64,000 nucleotides of DNA from NCBI RefSeq assembly GCF_902497895.1, contig NZ_CABVHQ010000001.1, positions 62,001 through 126,000 of the forward strand. The letters are read 5' to 3'. The position numbers and the translations under genes are program-made. The notes below the pieces were generated by a model. That model made no database searches and had not been told where the DNA came from. It saw only the letters and a program-made list of their open reading frames with translations. The stretch is from Pseudomonas fluorescens (GTDB lineage: Bacteria; Pseudomonadota; Gammaproteobacteria; Pseudomonadales; Pseudomonadaceae). Below are positions 47,380 through 55,253 of this stretch, one piece after another (the first letter of the stretch is position 1; every line of letters begins with the position of its first letter).

Positions 47380-47970
47380 ATGTCCGTTCCAAAGACGATG
47401 TTTCAACTCAGCGGCCGTGGTTATGCACCGGCCAATTTGAGCCATGCCAGCCTGGTCATTATCGATGCCCAGAAGGAGTACCTCAGTGGCCCTCTGGCCC
47501 TGACCGGCATGGATGCTGCCGTCGAAAACATCAAGCAACTGGTCGCCGCCGCCCGCAATGCCGGTCGGCCGATCGTGCATGTGCATCACCTCGGCACCGT
47601 GGGCGGCATGTTCGATCCTCAGGGTGCACGCGGTGAGTTCATTCCGGGCCTGGAACCGCAAGGTGACGAGACCATTGTCGGCAAGCTGCTGCCCAGTGCC
47701 TTCCATGGCACGGAGTTGGAAAAACGTCTGCAGGACCTCGGCTCGCTGGACTTGATCGTCTGCGGTTTCATGAGCCATTCAAGTGTCAGCACCACGGTAC
47801 GCGCGGCGAAGAACCTCGGCTTTCGCTGCACCCTGGTGGAAGATGCGTGTGCGACCCGCGACCTGCCATACAAAGGCGGCATCCTGAGCGCAGAGCATGT
47901 CCAGCAGACCGAAATGGCGATCATGGCGGACAACTTCGCCACCCTCGCGCTGACCAAAGACCTGATCTGA
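47380..47970 (+). CDS. isochorismatase-fold hydrolase
   Basis: A 196-residue protein. The N-terminal SLVIIDAQKEYL holds the conserved Asp and KLLPSAFHGTELEKRL the Lys region. The segment equivalent to the catalytic Cys of this family reads CGFMSHSSVSTTVRAAKNLG, with Ser in that place; the nearby Cys precedes the glycine. So it may not act as a cysteine hydrolase. The ATG at 47380 follows AAAGGAGCC. The gap before it contains a TTGACA near 47272 and an inverted repeat AGGCTGT/ACAGCCT (47278-47305). Substrate unknown. Confidence 0.82.
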   Translation: MSVPKTMFQLSGRGYAPANLSHASLVIIDAQKEYLSGPLALTGMDAAVENIKQLVAAARNAGRPIVHVHHLGTVGGMFDPQGARGEFIPGLEPQGDETIVGKLLPSAFHGTELEKRLQDLGSLDLIVCGFMSHSSVSTTVRAAKNLGFRCTLVEDACATRDLPYKGGILSAEHVQQTEMAIMADNFATLALTKDLI

Positions 47971-48102
47971 TCGACCCTCGGTGAGCGGCCGATCCCGCCG
48001 CTCATCCGCAAAGGCCGCTCATTCTCTACAATTGTCTTTAGCCTCAGGAACCACCCAGTCATCTCCCGGTCGAAGGGCCGATACCCATTGAGGAAGATCG
48101 GA

Positions 48103-48423
48103 ATGAAGATATCCGATGGATTTGACGCTCGCCGCTTGCGCCCCAAGGGTCCAAGTAACTGGCGTTATCGGCTGGGCGCAGCTTTTTCGGCATTACTGGC
48201 AACGTGCGGCGTGTTGTTGGCAATGGCCGGTGCCGCCAGCCTGTTGGGCCGCCCGCCGGCGCTCGGCGAACTGAATGCCAGCCCTGCCGGCTCGGCGGTG
48301 ATTCTGGCGATCGGCCTGTTGCTGCTGTATGTCGGCATCTGGTTCTGGCGTCGCTGCCGTCGCCGTCGGCGCCTGTCCCACGGGCTGAACATTGCGCCGC
48401 ACCTGATGAAAAAAAATGACTGA
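48103..48423 (+). CDS. small inner-membrane protein, unknown function
   Basis: A 106-residue protein with two membrane helices (about 24-47, LGAAFSALLATCGVLLAMAGA, and 65-85, AVILAIGLLLLYVGIWFW) and an Arg-rich stretch RRCRRRRRLSHG after the second helix. ATG at 48103 follows a GGAAGATCGGA site; a TTG at 48088 would add five residues. It is 77 bases before the Smr gene. No known domain was recognised. Confidence 0.7.
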   Translation: MKISDGFDARRLRPKGPSNWRYRLGAAFSALLATCGVLLAMAGAASLLGRPPALGELNASPAGSAVILAIGLLLLYVGIWFWRRCRRRRRLSHGLNIAPHLMKKND

Positions 48424-48499
48424 GTGTTGGGCTGCAGCGTTTTGGCATGCCCGATCCGTCTCGACTTGGGTAAACTAGCCGCCCTTCGCGGAGGCTGAC

Positions 48500-49057
48500 A
48501 TGCAAGACGACGATTTTTCCCTGTTCAAAAGCGAGATCCGCGGCGTCAAGCCGATCAAACATGATCGCGCCGAGACGGGCAAACCCAAGGCCGACCGCGC
48601 GCAGATCGCCAAATTGCGCCAGGCGGCGACCGTGCGCACCGATGCGACCACCGTTGATGGCCTGTCCGATCAATTTGTCATCGATGTCGGTCCGGAAGAC
48701 GAGTTGATGTGGGCGCGTGACGGCGTTCAGGAAAGCCAGATGCGCAAGCTGAAGGTCGGCCAGATTCCTTTTGAAGGCAGCCTCGACCTGCACGGCATGA
48801 ACGTGGAAAAGGCCCGCGAAACCCTCTGGGCCTTTCTGGCTGAAGCAACCAAATTCGAAATCCGCTGCGTGCGCGTCACCCACGGCAAGGCTGTGCGGCT
48901 GGACGGCAAACGGCCAATGATCAAGAGTCACGTCAATACCTGGTTGCGCCAGCACCCACAGGTGCTCGGCTTCACCTCGTGCCAGGCTAAACATGGCGGT
49001 GCCGGTGCGGTGTACGTGATACTCAAACGCACCATGATGGAAGGTCGCGACGAGTAA
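48500..49057 (+). CDS. Smr-domain protein (SmrA-like)
   Basis: A 185-residue protein. The C-terminal Smr domain (about 85-180) has the LDLHGM motif, RVTHGKAVRL, and the C-terminal GGAGAVYVILKR strand. The N-terminal ~80 residues are charged and probably disordered. Stand-alone Smr proteins of bacteria are proposed to nick DNA or act on ribosomes; the usual THGKG is THGKA here. It is 76 bases before folE. Confidence 0.87.
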   Translation: MQDDDFSLFKSEIRGVKPIKHDRAETGKPKADRAQIAKLRQAATVRTDATTVDGLSDQFVIDVGPEDELMWARDGVQESQMRKLKVGQIPFEGSLDLHGMNVEKARETLWAFLAEATKFEIRCVRVTHGKAVRLDGKRPMIKSHVNTWLRQHPQVLGFTSCQAKHGGAGAVYVILKRTMMEGRDE

Positions 49058-49133
49058 CCCGTCTCGCCAGACTTGCAGCGCCGTGTCCGCCACCGTACCC
49101 TTGCCCTTTGCGTAAAATCCCACAGGTAGTTTC

Positions 49134-49679
49134 ATGTCCCTGGAACAGAATTACACCGCGATCCTCGGCCAGCTTGGCGAAGACCCCCTGCGCGAAGGCC
49201 TGCTCGACACGCCGAAACGTGCCGCCAAAGCCATGCAGTACCTTTGCCGCGGTTATGAGCAAACCCTCGAAGAAGTCACCAACGGTGCCTTGTTCAGCTC
49301 CGATAACAGCGAAATGGTACTGGTCAAGGACATCGAGCTTTACTCGCTGTGCGAACACCACTTGCTGCCGTTCATCGGCAAGGCGCATGTCGCCTATATC
49401 CCTAGCGGCAAGGTACTGGGCCTGTCGAAGGTCGCGCGGATCGTCGATATGTACGCCCGCCGCCTGCAGATCCAGGAAAACCTCAGCCGGCAGATCGCCG
49501 AAGCGGTCCAGGAAGTGACCGGCGCCCTGGGCGTTGCGGTGGTGATCGAAGCCAAACACATGTGCATGATGATGCGCGGTGTGGAGAAACAGAATTCGTC
49601 GATGATCACTTCGGTGATGCTCGGTGAGTTCCGCGAAAACGCGGCGACCCGCAGCGAGTTTCTCAGCCTGATCAAGTAA
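49134..49679 (+). CDS. folE: GTP cyclohydrolase I
   Basis: A 181-residue type I cyclohydrolase. Zinc ligands are in [11 protein letters not shown] and the Cys of [16 protein letters not shown], and [20 protein letters not shown] is the conserved core. It opens GTP to 7,8-dihydroneopterin triphosphate, the first step of folate and related pterin synthesis. Pseudomonas genomes often carry more than one folE; which copy this is cannot be told. A strong terminator follows. Confidence 0.96.
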   Translation: MSLEQNYTAILGQLGEDPLREGLLDTPKRAAKAMQYLCRGYEQTLEEVTNGALFSSDNSEMVLVKDIELYSLCEHHLLPFIGKAHVAYIPSGKVLGLSKVARIVDMYARRLQIQENLSRQIAEAVQEVTGALGVAVVIEAKHMCMMMRGVEKQNSSMITSVMLGEFRENAATRSEFLSLIK

Positions 49680-49693
49680 CACCGTAGCTGAAG

Positions 49694-49722
49694 AAAACCG
49701 GCGTTTATCGCCGGTTTTTTTT
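49694..49722 (+). terminator. rho-independent terminator of folE
   Basis: Stem AAAACCGGCG/CGCCGGTTTT with a 5-base loop runs into eight thymines, 15 bases after the folE stop. Confidence 0.95.
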
Positions 49723-49781
49723 CGCCCGCAGAAAATCAGGTAAGCTGCGCGCCCCTCTTCACCTTCCATGAGGCTTACACC

Positions 49782-50153
49782 GTGTTCGTCAAAGCGCTTC
49801 GAGTCGGCCTGGGCCAACTCATCATCTTCATCGACTTCCTCACCCGCCCGCGCAAACAGCAGCGTCCTGTCGCCGCCCAGGCTCAGGTCGAGCAGGCTGC
49901 CAGGGACCTGACCCTGTATCAATTCCACGCCTGCCCGTTCTGCGTGAAGACTCGCCGCACCCTGCGTCGCTTGAATGTGCCGGTGGCCCTGCGCGATGCG
50001 AAAAACAACCAGCAGGATCGCCAGACCCTGCTGGAGCAAGGGGGCAAGATCAAAGTGCCATGCCTGCGCATCGAAGAGAACGGCCAGACCACCTGGATGT
50101 ATGAGTCCAAAGTGATTATTGATTATCTGGATAAGCGGTTTGCGGCGGCCTGA
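49782..50153 (+). CDS. glutaredoxin-like protein with N-terminal hydrophobic helix
   Basis: A 123-residue protein beginning with GTG. Residues 1-22 form a hydrophobic segment (VKALRVGLGQLIIFIDFL) followed by RPRKQQ, which could anchor it to the inner membrane. The glutaredoxin domain (about 40-118) has the redox motif CPFC in LYQFHACPFCVKT and the cis-Pro in KIKVPCLRIEE. It should reduce disulfides on the cytoplasmic side using glutathione. Target unknown. It lies after the folE terminator, so it has its own promoter. Confidence 0.85.
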   Translation: MFVKALRVGLGQLIIFIDFLTRPRKQQRPVAAQAQVEQAARDLTLYQFHACPFCVKTRRTLRRLNVPVALRDAKNNQQDRQTLLEQGGKIKVPCLRIEENGQTTWMYESKVIIDYLDKRFAAA

Positions 50154-50198
50154 TAGGGCTGTGTTGTTCTTGCTGGCCTCATCGCCAGCAGGCTCGCT

Positions 50199-50394
50199 CC
50201 CTGTAGCAGCTGCCGAGCAGCGCGAGGCTGCGTTCGGCTGCGAAGCAGTCGTAAACCCTGCGTCCACGGGTTGTCTGAAATACCGCAGTGCTTGATTTTA
50301 CGACTGCTTCGCAGCCGAACGCAGCCTCGCAGGGCTCGGCAGCTGCTACACGAGCCAAACGCAGCCTCGCAGGCTCGGCAGCTGCTACGGGATC
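50199..50394. repeat. REP-type repeat cluster
   Basis: Arms TGTAGCAGCTGCCGAGCAGC + GCGAGGCTGCGTTCGGCTGC and their complements, plus a third truncated copy at 50349-50391. The inner arms TTCGGCTGCGAAGCAGTCGT and ACGACTGCTTCGCAGCCGAA pair exactly. Confidence 0.85.
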
Positions 50395-50466
50395 GACCTA
50401 CTTCCTCCCCCATATATCCTTCCTTTCATCCTTTTCGCACACAATATCAAAAACATTATTTGCTTT

Positions 50467-50480
50467 TTTTGTATACAAAA
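50467..50480. promoter_or_regulatory. TTTTGTATACAAAA palindrome, candidate purine-regulon operator
   Basis: A perfect 14-base palindrome 137 bases before the NCS2 permease gene. Its core TTGTATACAA recurs exactly at 53617-53626 and with one change at 53422-53431, both between hiuH and puuE. The GT-N2-AC core fits GntR-family operators in general. Confidence 0.6.
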
Positions 50481-50616
50481 GCATAATTCGTTTCGTGCGA
50501 GTTCCTGACCTAACGGTCAACAAAAGCCCGCAAGCCTTACATGCCTCAAAGAGCCGCTGCCACCCTCATGGGTCCGGTTCTGGAAAAAACAATAAAACTC
50601 TTGAGGAGTACTCGCT

Positions 50617-51966
50617 GTGGAAAGCCGCAAAACCGAAGCCCCTACGCTGGATCTCTCGCCGCCGTTGAACAGCGGCTGGCTTGAACGTCTGTTCAAACTC
50701 AGTTTGCACGGCACCACGGTGAAGACCGAGCTGATTGCCGGTCTGACAACCTTCATCACCATGGCCTACATCATCTTCGTCAACCCGAACATCATGGCGG
50801 ACGCCGGGATCGACCATGGCGCTGCCTTTGTCGCGACCTGTATCGCCGCGGCGCTGGGTTGCCTGTTGATGGGCCTGTATGCCAACTGGCCGGTCGGCCT
50901 GGCACCCGGCATGGGCTTGAACGCGTTCTTCACCTACACCGTAGTCGGCACCATGGGCTACAACTGGGAAACTGCCCTCGGTGCGGTGTTTATTTCCGGC
51001 GTGTTGTTCATGTTCCTGACCTTTTCACGGATTCGCGAGTGGCTGCTCAACAGCATTCCGGTGAGCTTGCGTTACGCCATGGGCGCAGGGGTCGGGTTGT
51101 TCCTCGGTCTCATCGGCCTGAAAACCGCCGGGATCGTCGTCGACAGTCCCGCCACCCTGATCAAGCTCGGTTCCCTGCGCGAACCTGGCCCGCTGCTCGC
51201 GGCCGTCTGCTTCCTGATGATTGCCGTGCTCAGTTATCACCGGGTGTTCGGCGCGATCCTGATCAGCATCATCGCCGTGACCCTGGCAGGCTGGGGTCTG
51301 GGCCTGGTGCACTACAGCGGCCTGATGTCGGCACCGCCAAGCCTGGCGCCGACCTGGATGGCCATGGACATCGCCGGCGTGTTCAACGTCAGCATGATCA
51401 GCGTGGTGCTGGCGTTCCTCTTTGTCCACATGTTTGATACCGCCGGTACCCTGATGGGAGTCGCGCAACGGGCCGGCCTGGTAAACGCTGACGGCAAGAT
51501 CGAAAACCTGTCCCGCGCACTGAAAGCCGACAGCGCTTCCAGCGTCTTCGGCGCCGTGGTTGGCGTACCTCCGGTCACCAGCTATGTAGAAAGTGCGGCC
51601 GGTGTCGCCGCCGGTGGCCGAACCGGCCTGACAGCGGTCACGGTCGGCGTACTGTTCATTGCCGCGATGTTTTTCGCCCCACTGGCTGGCATGATTCCCG
51701 CTTATGCAACGGCCGGCGCACTGATTTATGTGGCAATGCTGATGATGGGCGGCATGAAGCACATTGAATGGGATGATGCCACTGACAGCATTCCGGCAAT
51801 CGTTACAGCGATCATGATGCCGCTGACCTTCTCGGTCGCCGACGGGATCGCGCTGGGCTTCATCACCTACGTGGCACTGAAGGCCGGCACCGGCAAGCAC
51901 AAGGAAATTTCCATCAGCCTGTGGGTACTCTGTGCGATCTTTATCGCCAAGTTCATTTTCTTGTAA
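50617..51966 (+). CDS. NCS2-family purine permease
   Basis: A 449-residue transporter of the AzgA/GhxP-like branch of NCS2 with about 12-14 membrane segments. Motifs are GLTTFITMAYIIFVNP, GLAPGMGLNAFFTYTVVG, DTAGTLMGVAQRAGL and GAVVGVPPVTSYVESAAGVAAGGRTGLTA. Relatives carry adenine, guanine, hypoxanthine or xanthine with protons. GTG at 50617 follows TTGAGGAG. Its neighbour urate genes and the shared palindrome suggest uptake of purines for catabolism. It ends in a terminator before the LysE gene. Confidence 0.93.
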   Translation: MESRKTEAPTLDLSPPLNSGWLERLFKLSLHGTTVKTELIAGLTTFITMAYIIFVNPNIMADAGIDHGAAFVATCIAAALGCLLMGLYANWPVGLAPGMGLNAFFTYTVVGTMGYNWETALGAVFISGVLFMFLTFSRIREWLLNSIPVSLRYAMGAGVGLFLGLIGLKTAGIVVDSPATLIKLGSLREPGPLLAAVCFLMIAVLSYHRVFGAILISIIAVTLAGWGLGLVHYSGLMSAPPSLAPTWMAMDIAGVFNVSMISVVLAFLFVHMFDTAGTLMGVAQRAGLVNADGKIENLSRALKADSASSVFGAVVGVPPVTSYVESAAGVAAGGRTGLTAVTVGVLFIAAMFFAPLAGMIPAYATAGALIYVAMLMMGGMKHIEWDDATDSIPAIVTAIMMPLTFSVADGIALGFITYVALKAGTGKHKEISISLWVLCAIFIAKFIFL

Positions 51967-51983
51967 GCGACACCACTACACCC

Positions 51984-52010
51984 AGCCTCACCCCGTCGGG
52001 TGGGGCTTTT
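51984..52010 (+). terminator. rho-independent terminator of the NCS2 permease gene
   Basis: Stem AGCCTCACCC/GGGTGGGGCT (one G-U pair) with loop CGTC, then four thymines, 18 bases after the stop and just before the LysE ribosome site. Confidence 0.85.
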
Positions 52011-52029
52011 GCACAGATGGAGGAAAGAG

Positions 52030-52656
52030 ATGAGTCTGGAAACCTGGCTACTGTTCAGCGGCGCGGCGCTGGTAGTGATCCTGATCCCGGGGCCACTGTC
52101 GTTATTGATGATCAGCAACAGTTTGAACTACGGGGTGCGCCGTTCTTATCCGGCTTTTCTGGGCGGGGTGGTTGCCTCGATCTGCCTGCTGAGCGCCTCG
52201 GCATTGGGTCTGGGCGCCTTGTTGCTGGCCTCGGAACAGCTGTTCAGCGCGCTGAAGATCGTCGGTGCGCTGTACCTGTTCTACCTCGCCTGGCAGAGCT
52301 GGCAGCAATCGCGGCAACCGGCTCACGCCACTGAAGTTCCGCAGGTCGCACGGGTGCCGCGCTTTCGCGCACTGTTCGGGCGCGCCTTTGTGCTGGGTGC
52401 GAGCAATCCGAAGGACATTCTGTTTTTCGCCGCGTTTTTGCCGCAGTTTCTCAGCGCCGCGCAGCCGTTCCTGCCGCAATTGCTGATCATGATCGTCACC
52501 TGGACCGTGCTTGATCTGCTGTGCAAGCTGACCTACGGCCTCGGTGCCCATGGCGCGGCGCGGTATCTGTGCAGCGGCAAGGGCCAGAGCTGGTTCAACC
52601 GGATCAGTGCCGGGTTGTTCAGTGGCGCGGGGGCGGCCTCTCTGCTGAGCCGGTAA
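52030..52656 (+). CDS. LysE/RhtB-family exporter
   Basis: A 208-residue membrane protein with about six helices. The family motif is in LVVILIPGPLSLLMISNSLNYG near 10-30 and the second in GASNPKDILFFAAFLPQF near 118-135. These exporters move amino acids or related small molecules out with protons. ATG at 52030 follows GGAGGAAAGAG; the longer frame from 52000 is rejected. A permease terminator stands before it, so it has its own transcript. Substrate unknown. Confidence 0.9.
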   Translation: MSLETWLLFSGAALVVILIPGPLSLLMISNSLNYGVRRSYPAFLGGVVASICLLSASALGLGALLLASEQLFSALKIVGALYLFYLAWQSWQQSRQPAHATEVPQVARVPRFRALFGRAFVLGASNPKDILFFAAFLPQFLSAAQPFLPQLLIMIVTWTVLDLLCKLTYGLGAHGAARYLCSGKGQSWFNRISAGLFSGAGAASLLSR

Positions 52657-52665
52657 GGTAAAGCA

Positions 52666-52860
52666 AGATCAAAAGATCGCAGCCTGCGGCAGCTCCTACA
52701 AAGGTTGCATGCACCTGATCAATCGCGGGCGTGCGCGGTCGGCGTTGTGTACACCCAATCAATCGCGGGCGCGCGCGGTCGGCGTTTTGTACACCCGATC
52801 AATCGCGGGCGTGCGCGGTCGGCGTAGGAGCTGGCGCAGCCTGCGATCTTTTGATCTTTC
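52666..52860. repeat. REP pair enclosing a tandem repeat
   Basis: REP arms at 52666-52700 (AAGATCAAAAGATCGCAGCC + TGCGGCAGCTCCTAC) and 52824-52858 (TAGGAGCTGGCGCAGCCTGC + GATCTTTTGATC) enclose 120 bases, of which most is the 40-base tandem repeat. Confidence 0.85.
52711..52825. repeat. 40-base tandem repeat, three copies
   Basis: The units begin near 52711, 52751 and 52791. Each contains ATCAATCGCGGGCG then GCGCGGTCGGCGT and, in the first two, a junction of TTGTGTACACCCAA or TTTGTACACC type. The third runs into the REP arm. Copies differ by a few bases. Confidence 0.88.
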
Positions 52861-52869
52861 CCATAGACG

Positions 52870-52895
52870 AAAAAAAGCCCGCAGTGTGAGCGGGC
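52870..52895 (-). terminator. rho-independent terminator of hiuH
   Basis: On the minus strand the stem GCCCGC/GCGGGC with a 7-base loop is followed by seven thymines, 41 bases after the hiuH stop. Confidence 0.9.
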
Positions 52896-52935
52896 GAAAG
52901 ACCAAAGAAGCTTTTGCGCAGATTCGTGGGAGAGT

Positions 52936-53289
52936 TTAGCTTCCTCTGTAGGTCGAATAGCTGTAAGGCGAAATCAGCAGCGGCACGTGATAGTGATCCT
53001 GCTCGGCCGAGATACCGAAGCGCAGCACCACCACATCGAGAAAGGCCGGCTCCGGCAGCTGTACGCCACGGCCGCGGTAGTAGTCGCCGGCATGGAACTG
53101 CAGTTGATAGACCCCGGATCGGTAGTCATCACCTTGCAGCAGCGGGGCATCGCAGCGGCCATCGCTGTTGGTCAGCGCGCTGGCGACCCATTCCAGCTGC
53201 GAGCCTTCAACCCGGTACAGCTCAACCTTGATCGAGCTGCCAGGGCAACCGTGTGCGGCATCCAAAACGTGTGTAGTCAAACGTCCCAT
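52936..53289 (-). CDS. hiuH: 5-hydroxyisourate hydrolase
   Basis: A 117-residue transthyretin-like protein. MGRLTTHVLDAAHG holds the first active-site His, the middle has the Arg in YRVEG, and the C-terminus ends in the diagnostic YRGS tetrapeptide. It hydrolyses 5-hydroxyisourate from PuuD to OHCU, the substrate of UraD. No signal peptide: cytoplasmic. ATG at 53289 gives the usual length; the frame to 53316 would add nine residues. It is divergent from puuE, with TTGTATACAA-like sites between. Confidence 0.96.
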   Translation of the reverse strand: MGRLTTHVLDAAHGCPGSSIKVELYRVEGSQLEWVASALTNSDGRCDAPLLQGDDYRSGVYQLQFHAGDYYRGRGVQLPEPAFLDVVVLRFGISAEQDHYHVPLLISPYSYSTYRGS

Positions 53290-53420
53290 TGATTCTGCGC
53301 GCCTGGCTGCGATCAAGCAGTCAGGCCGCGCGCCTCCCGGAGTCAGTTAAAAAGGAGACCGCACCGTTTCGGAGCACGAAAAGGCACGGCGAGGGATTTA
53401 TTAAGACACTTTTCAAAAAA

Positions 53421-53432
53421 ATTGTACACAAT
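53421..53432. promoter_or_regulatory. ATTGTACACAAT, candidate purine-regulon operator
   Basis: Arms ATTGT and ACAAT with an AC centre, one base away from the perfect TTGTATACAA. It lies about 130 bases before the hiuH start on the hiuH side of the divergent region. Confidence 0.55.
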
Positions 53433-53616
53433 AAAAATCACATTCTCTCCTTACGCCTTACCGATCCCGGATTGCCGGTGAATTTGCAGCCGCGCCTTGA
53501 GAATAGCCAGTCTTCCATCTATAAGCTGACTAGATAGGCAGGTTTCTTGCAATACCAGCCCAAGAAGACAATCGATGAAAATTGTGAAAATTCAGGCTTA
53601 CAAAGTGACAATAAAG

Positions 53617-53626
53617 TTGTATACAA
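53617..53626. promoter_or_regulatory. TTGTATACAA palindrome, candidate purine-regulon operator
   Basis: Perfect 10-base palindrome about 100 bases before the puuE start, identical to the core of the site before the NCS2 permease gene. Confidence 0.6.
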
Positions 53627-53724
53627 TCACTCCATCACTGTGACGCCAGCCTGCATCACCACCATCAGGCCGCCACGCAACCCTTGTCATGAACAAGACA
53701 CCACGAACAAGAAGGAAGACTGCA

Positions 53725-54651
53725 GTGAGCGCTGACTACCCACGCGACCTGATCGGTTACGGCAGTAACCCTCCTCACCCACACTGGCCGGGCAATGCCC
53801 GCATCGCCCTGTCCTTCGTGCTCAATTACGAAGAAGGTGGCGAGCGCAACATCCTGCACGGCGATAAAGAGTCGGAAGCCTTCCTCTCGGAAATGGTCTC
53901 GGCGCAGCCGCTGCAGGGCGAACGCAACATGAGCATGGAGTCGCTGTACGAGTATGGCAGCCGAGCCGGCGTGTGGCGGGTCCTCAAGCTGTTCAAGGAA
54001 TTCGACATCCCGCTGACCATCTTCGCCGTGGCCATGGCCGCCCAGCGCCATCCGGACGTGATCCGGGCGATGGTCGAGGCCGGCCACGAGATCTGCAGCC
54101 ACGGCTATCGCTGGATCGACTACCAGTACATGGACGAGGCCGAGGAACGCGAGCACATGCTCGAAGCGATCCGCATCCTCACCGAAATCAGCGGCGAGCG
54201 TCCGCTGGGCTGGTACACCGGTCGCACCGGGCCGAACACCCGTCGGCTGGTGATGGAAGAAGGTGGTTTCCTCTATGACTGCGACACCTATGACGACGAC
54301 CTGCCCTACTGGGAACCGAACAACCCGACCGGCAAGCCGCATCTGGTGATCCCCTACACCCTGGACACCAACGACATGCGCTTCACCCAGGTCCAGGGTT
54401 TCAACACCGGCGACGATTTCTTCCAGTACCTCAAAGACGCCTTCGACGTGCTCTACGCCGAAGGTGCCGAGGCGCCGAAGATGCTTTCCATCGGCCTGCA
54501 CTGCCGGTTGATCGGCCGTCCGGCGCGTCTGGCCGCTCTGAAACGCTTTATCGAATACGCTAAAAGTCACGAACAGGTCTGGTTCAGCCGTCGGGTCGAC
54601 ATCGCCCGCCACTGGCATGAAACCCACCCGTACCAAGGGACTGCGAAATGA
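53725..54651 (+). CDS. puuE: allantoinase, polysaccharide-deacetylase fold
   Basis: A 308-residue protein matching the PuuE family length. It begins SADYPRDLIGYG, with ALSFVLNYEEGGERNILHGD, then HEICSHGYRWIDYQY (metal His/catalytic residues region) and GWYTGRTGPNTRRLV. It hydrolyses allantoin to allantoate without homology to metal-dependent amidohydrolase allantoinases. GTG at 53725 follows AGGAAG; an ATG at 53689 has no ribosome site. Its stop overlaps the uraD start (ATGA). Confidence 0.95.
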   Translation: MSADYPRDLIGYGSNPPHPHWPGNARIALSFVLNYEEGGERNILHGDKESEAFLSEMVSAQPLQGERNMSMESLYEYGSRAGVWRVLKLFKEFDIPLTIFAVAMAAQRHPDVIRAMVEAGHEICSHGYRWIDYQYMDEAEEREHMLEAIRILTEISGERPLGWYTGRTGPNTRRLVMEEGGFLYDCDTYDDDLPYWEPNNPTGKPHLVIPYTLDTNDMRFTQVQGFNTGDDFFQYLKDAFDVLYAEGAEAPKMLSIGLHCRLIGRPARLAALKRFIEYAKSHEQVWFSRRVDIARHWHETHPYQGTAK

Positions 54652-55163
54652 GCCAGTTCCAAACCCTGAAGCCATCGACCCTGGGTCGTGAGGCCTTCGT
54701 CGAAGCCTTCGCCGATATCTACGAACATTCGCCATGGGTGGCCGAAAAGGCTTATGACCTGGGCCAGGACGCGTCAATCGAGCAGATCGAAACCCTGCAC
54801 CAGCGCATGAGCGACATCCTGTTGAGTGCCGATTACGCCAGCCAGCTGGCACTGATCAACGCTCACCCGGACCTGGCAGGCAAAGCCGCCGTCCAGGGCC
54901 AGCTTACCGCAGCCAGCACTCAAGAACAGTCTGGCGCGGGTATTCACCAATGCACGGCCGAAGAGTTCCAGCGCTTCACCGAGCTGAACGAGGCCTACAA
55001 AGCCAAGTTCGCGTTTCCCTTCATCATGGCGGTAAAAGGCAGCGACCGGCATCAGATCCTCGCAGCGTTCGAAACGCGCATCCACAACTCGGCAGACGCC
55101 GAATTCAAATGCGCGCTGGCGCAGATTAACAAGATCGCGTTGTTCCGATTACTGACCCTATAG
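54648..55163 (+). CDS. uraD: OHCU decarboxylase
   Basis: A 171-residue all-helical protein. Key segments: FADIYEHSPWVAEKAY (with the catalytic His), INAHPDLAGKAA, EQSGAGIHQCTAEEFQRF, and FPFIMAVKGSDRHQILAAF. It converts OHCU to S-allantoin, between HiuH and PuuE in the pathway. It overlaps puuE by ATGA and is followed by a weak terminator. Confidence 0.96.
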   Translation: MSQFQTLKPSTLGREAFVEAFADIYEHSPWVAEKAYDLGQDASIEQIETLHQRMSDILLSADYASQLALINAHPDLAGKAAVQGQLTAASTQEQSGAGIHQCTAEEFQRFTELNEAYKAKFAFPFIMAVKGSDRHQILAAFETRIHNSADAEFKCALAQINKIALFRLLTL

Positions 55164-55178
55164 CGACCAGGCCTCGTG

Positions 55179-55204
55179 AAACCTCAAGAACGCTGAGGTT
55201 TTCC
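55179..55204 (+). terminator. hairpin after uraD
   Basis: Stem AAACCTCA/TGAGGTTT with a 7-base loop ends in TTTT then CCC. The T run is short, so it may reduce but not stop transcription into alc. Confidence 0.55.
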
Positions 55205-55253
55205 CGGACCTTGCAAGCATCCCAAGCCACTTTATTAAAGGCAGACAAGAAGA

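Larger units (their letters stand above)
50154..50616. other. gap between glutaredoxin gene and NCS2 permease gene
   Basis: A 463-base gap. The first part is a REP-type cluster (50199-50394). The second part is AT-rich and holds the perfect palindrome at 50467-50480 and a GAGGAG ribosome site before the GTG at 50617. The promoter of the permease should lie near the palindrome. Confidence 0.7.
53290..53724. other. divergent control region of hiuH and puuE
   Basis: A 435-base AT-rich region with promoters for both directions. It holds ATTGTACACAAT at 53421-53432, TTGTATACAA at 53617-53626, and an AACAAGAA stretch at 53706-53713 that overlaps the puuE ribosome site. No gene is supported. Confidence 0.75.

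Noticed and set aside
52711-52825. A CRISPR array
   Set aside because: The three 40-base units are directly joined with no unique spacers, and no cas gene is in the window.
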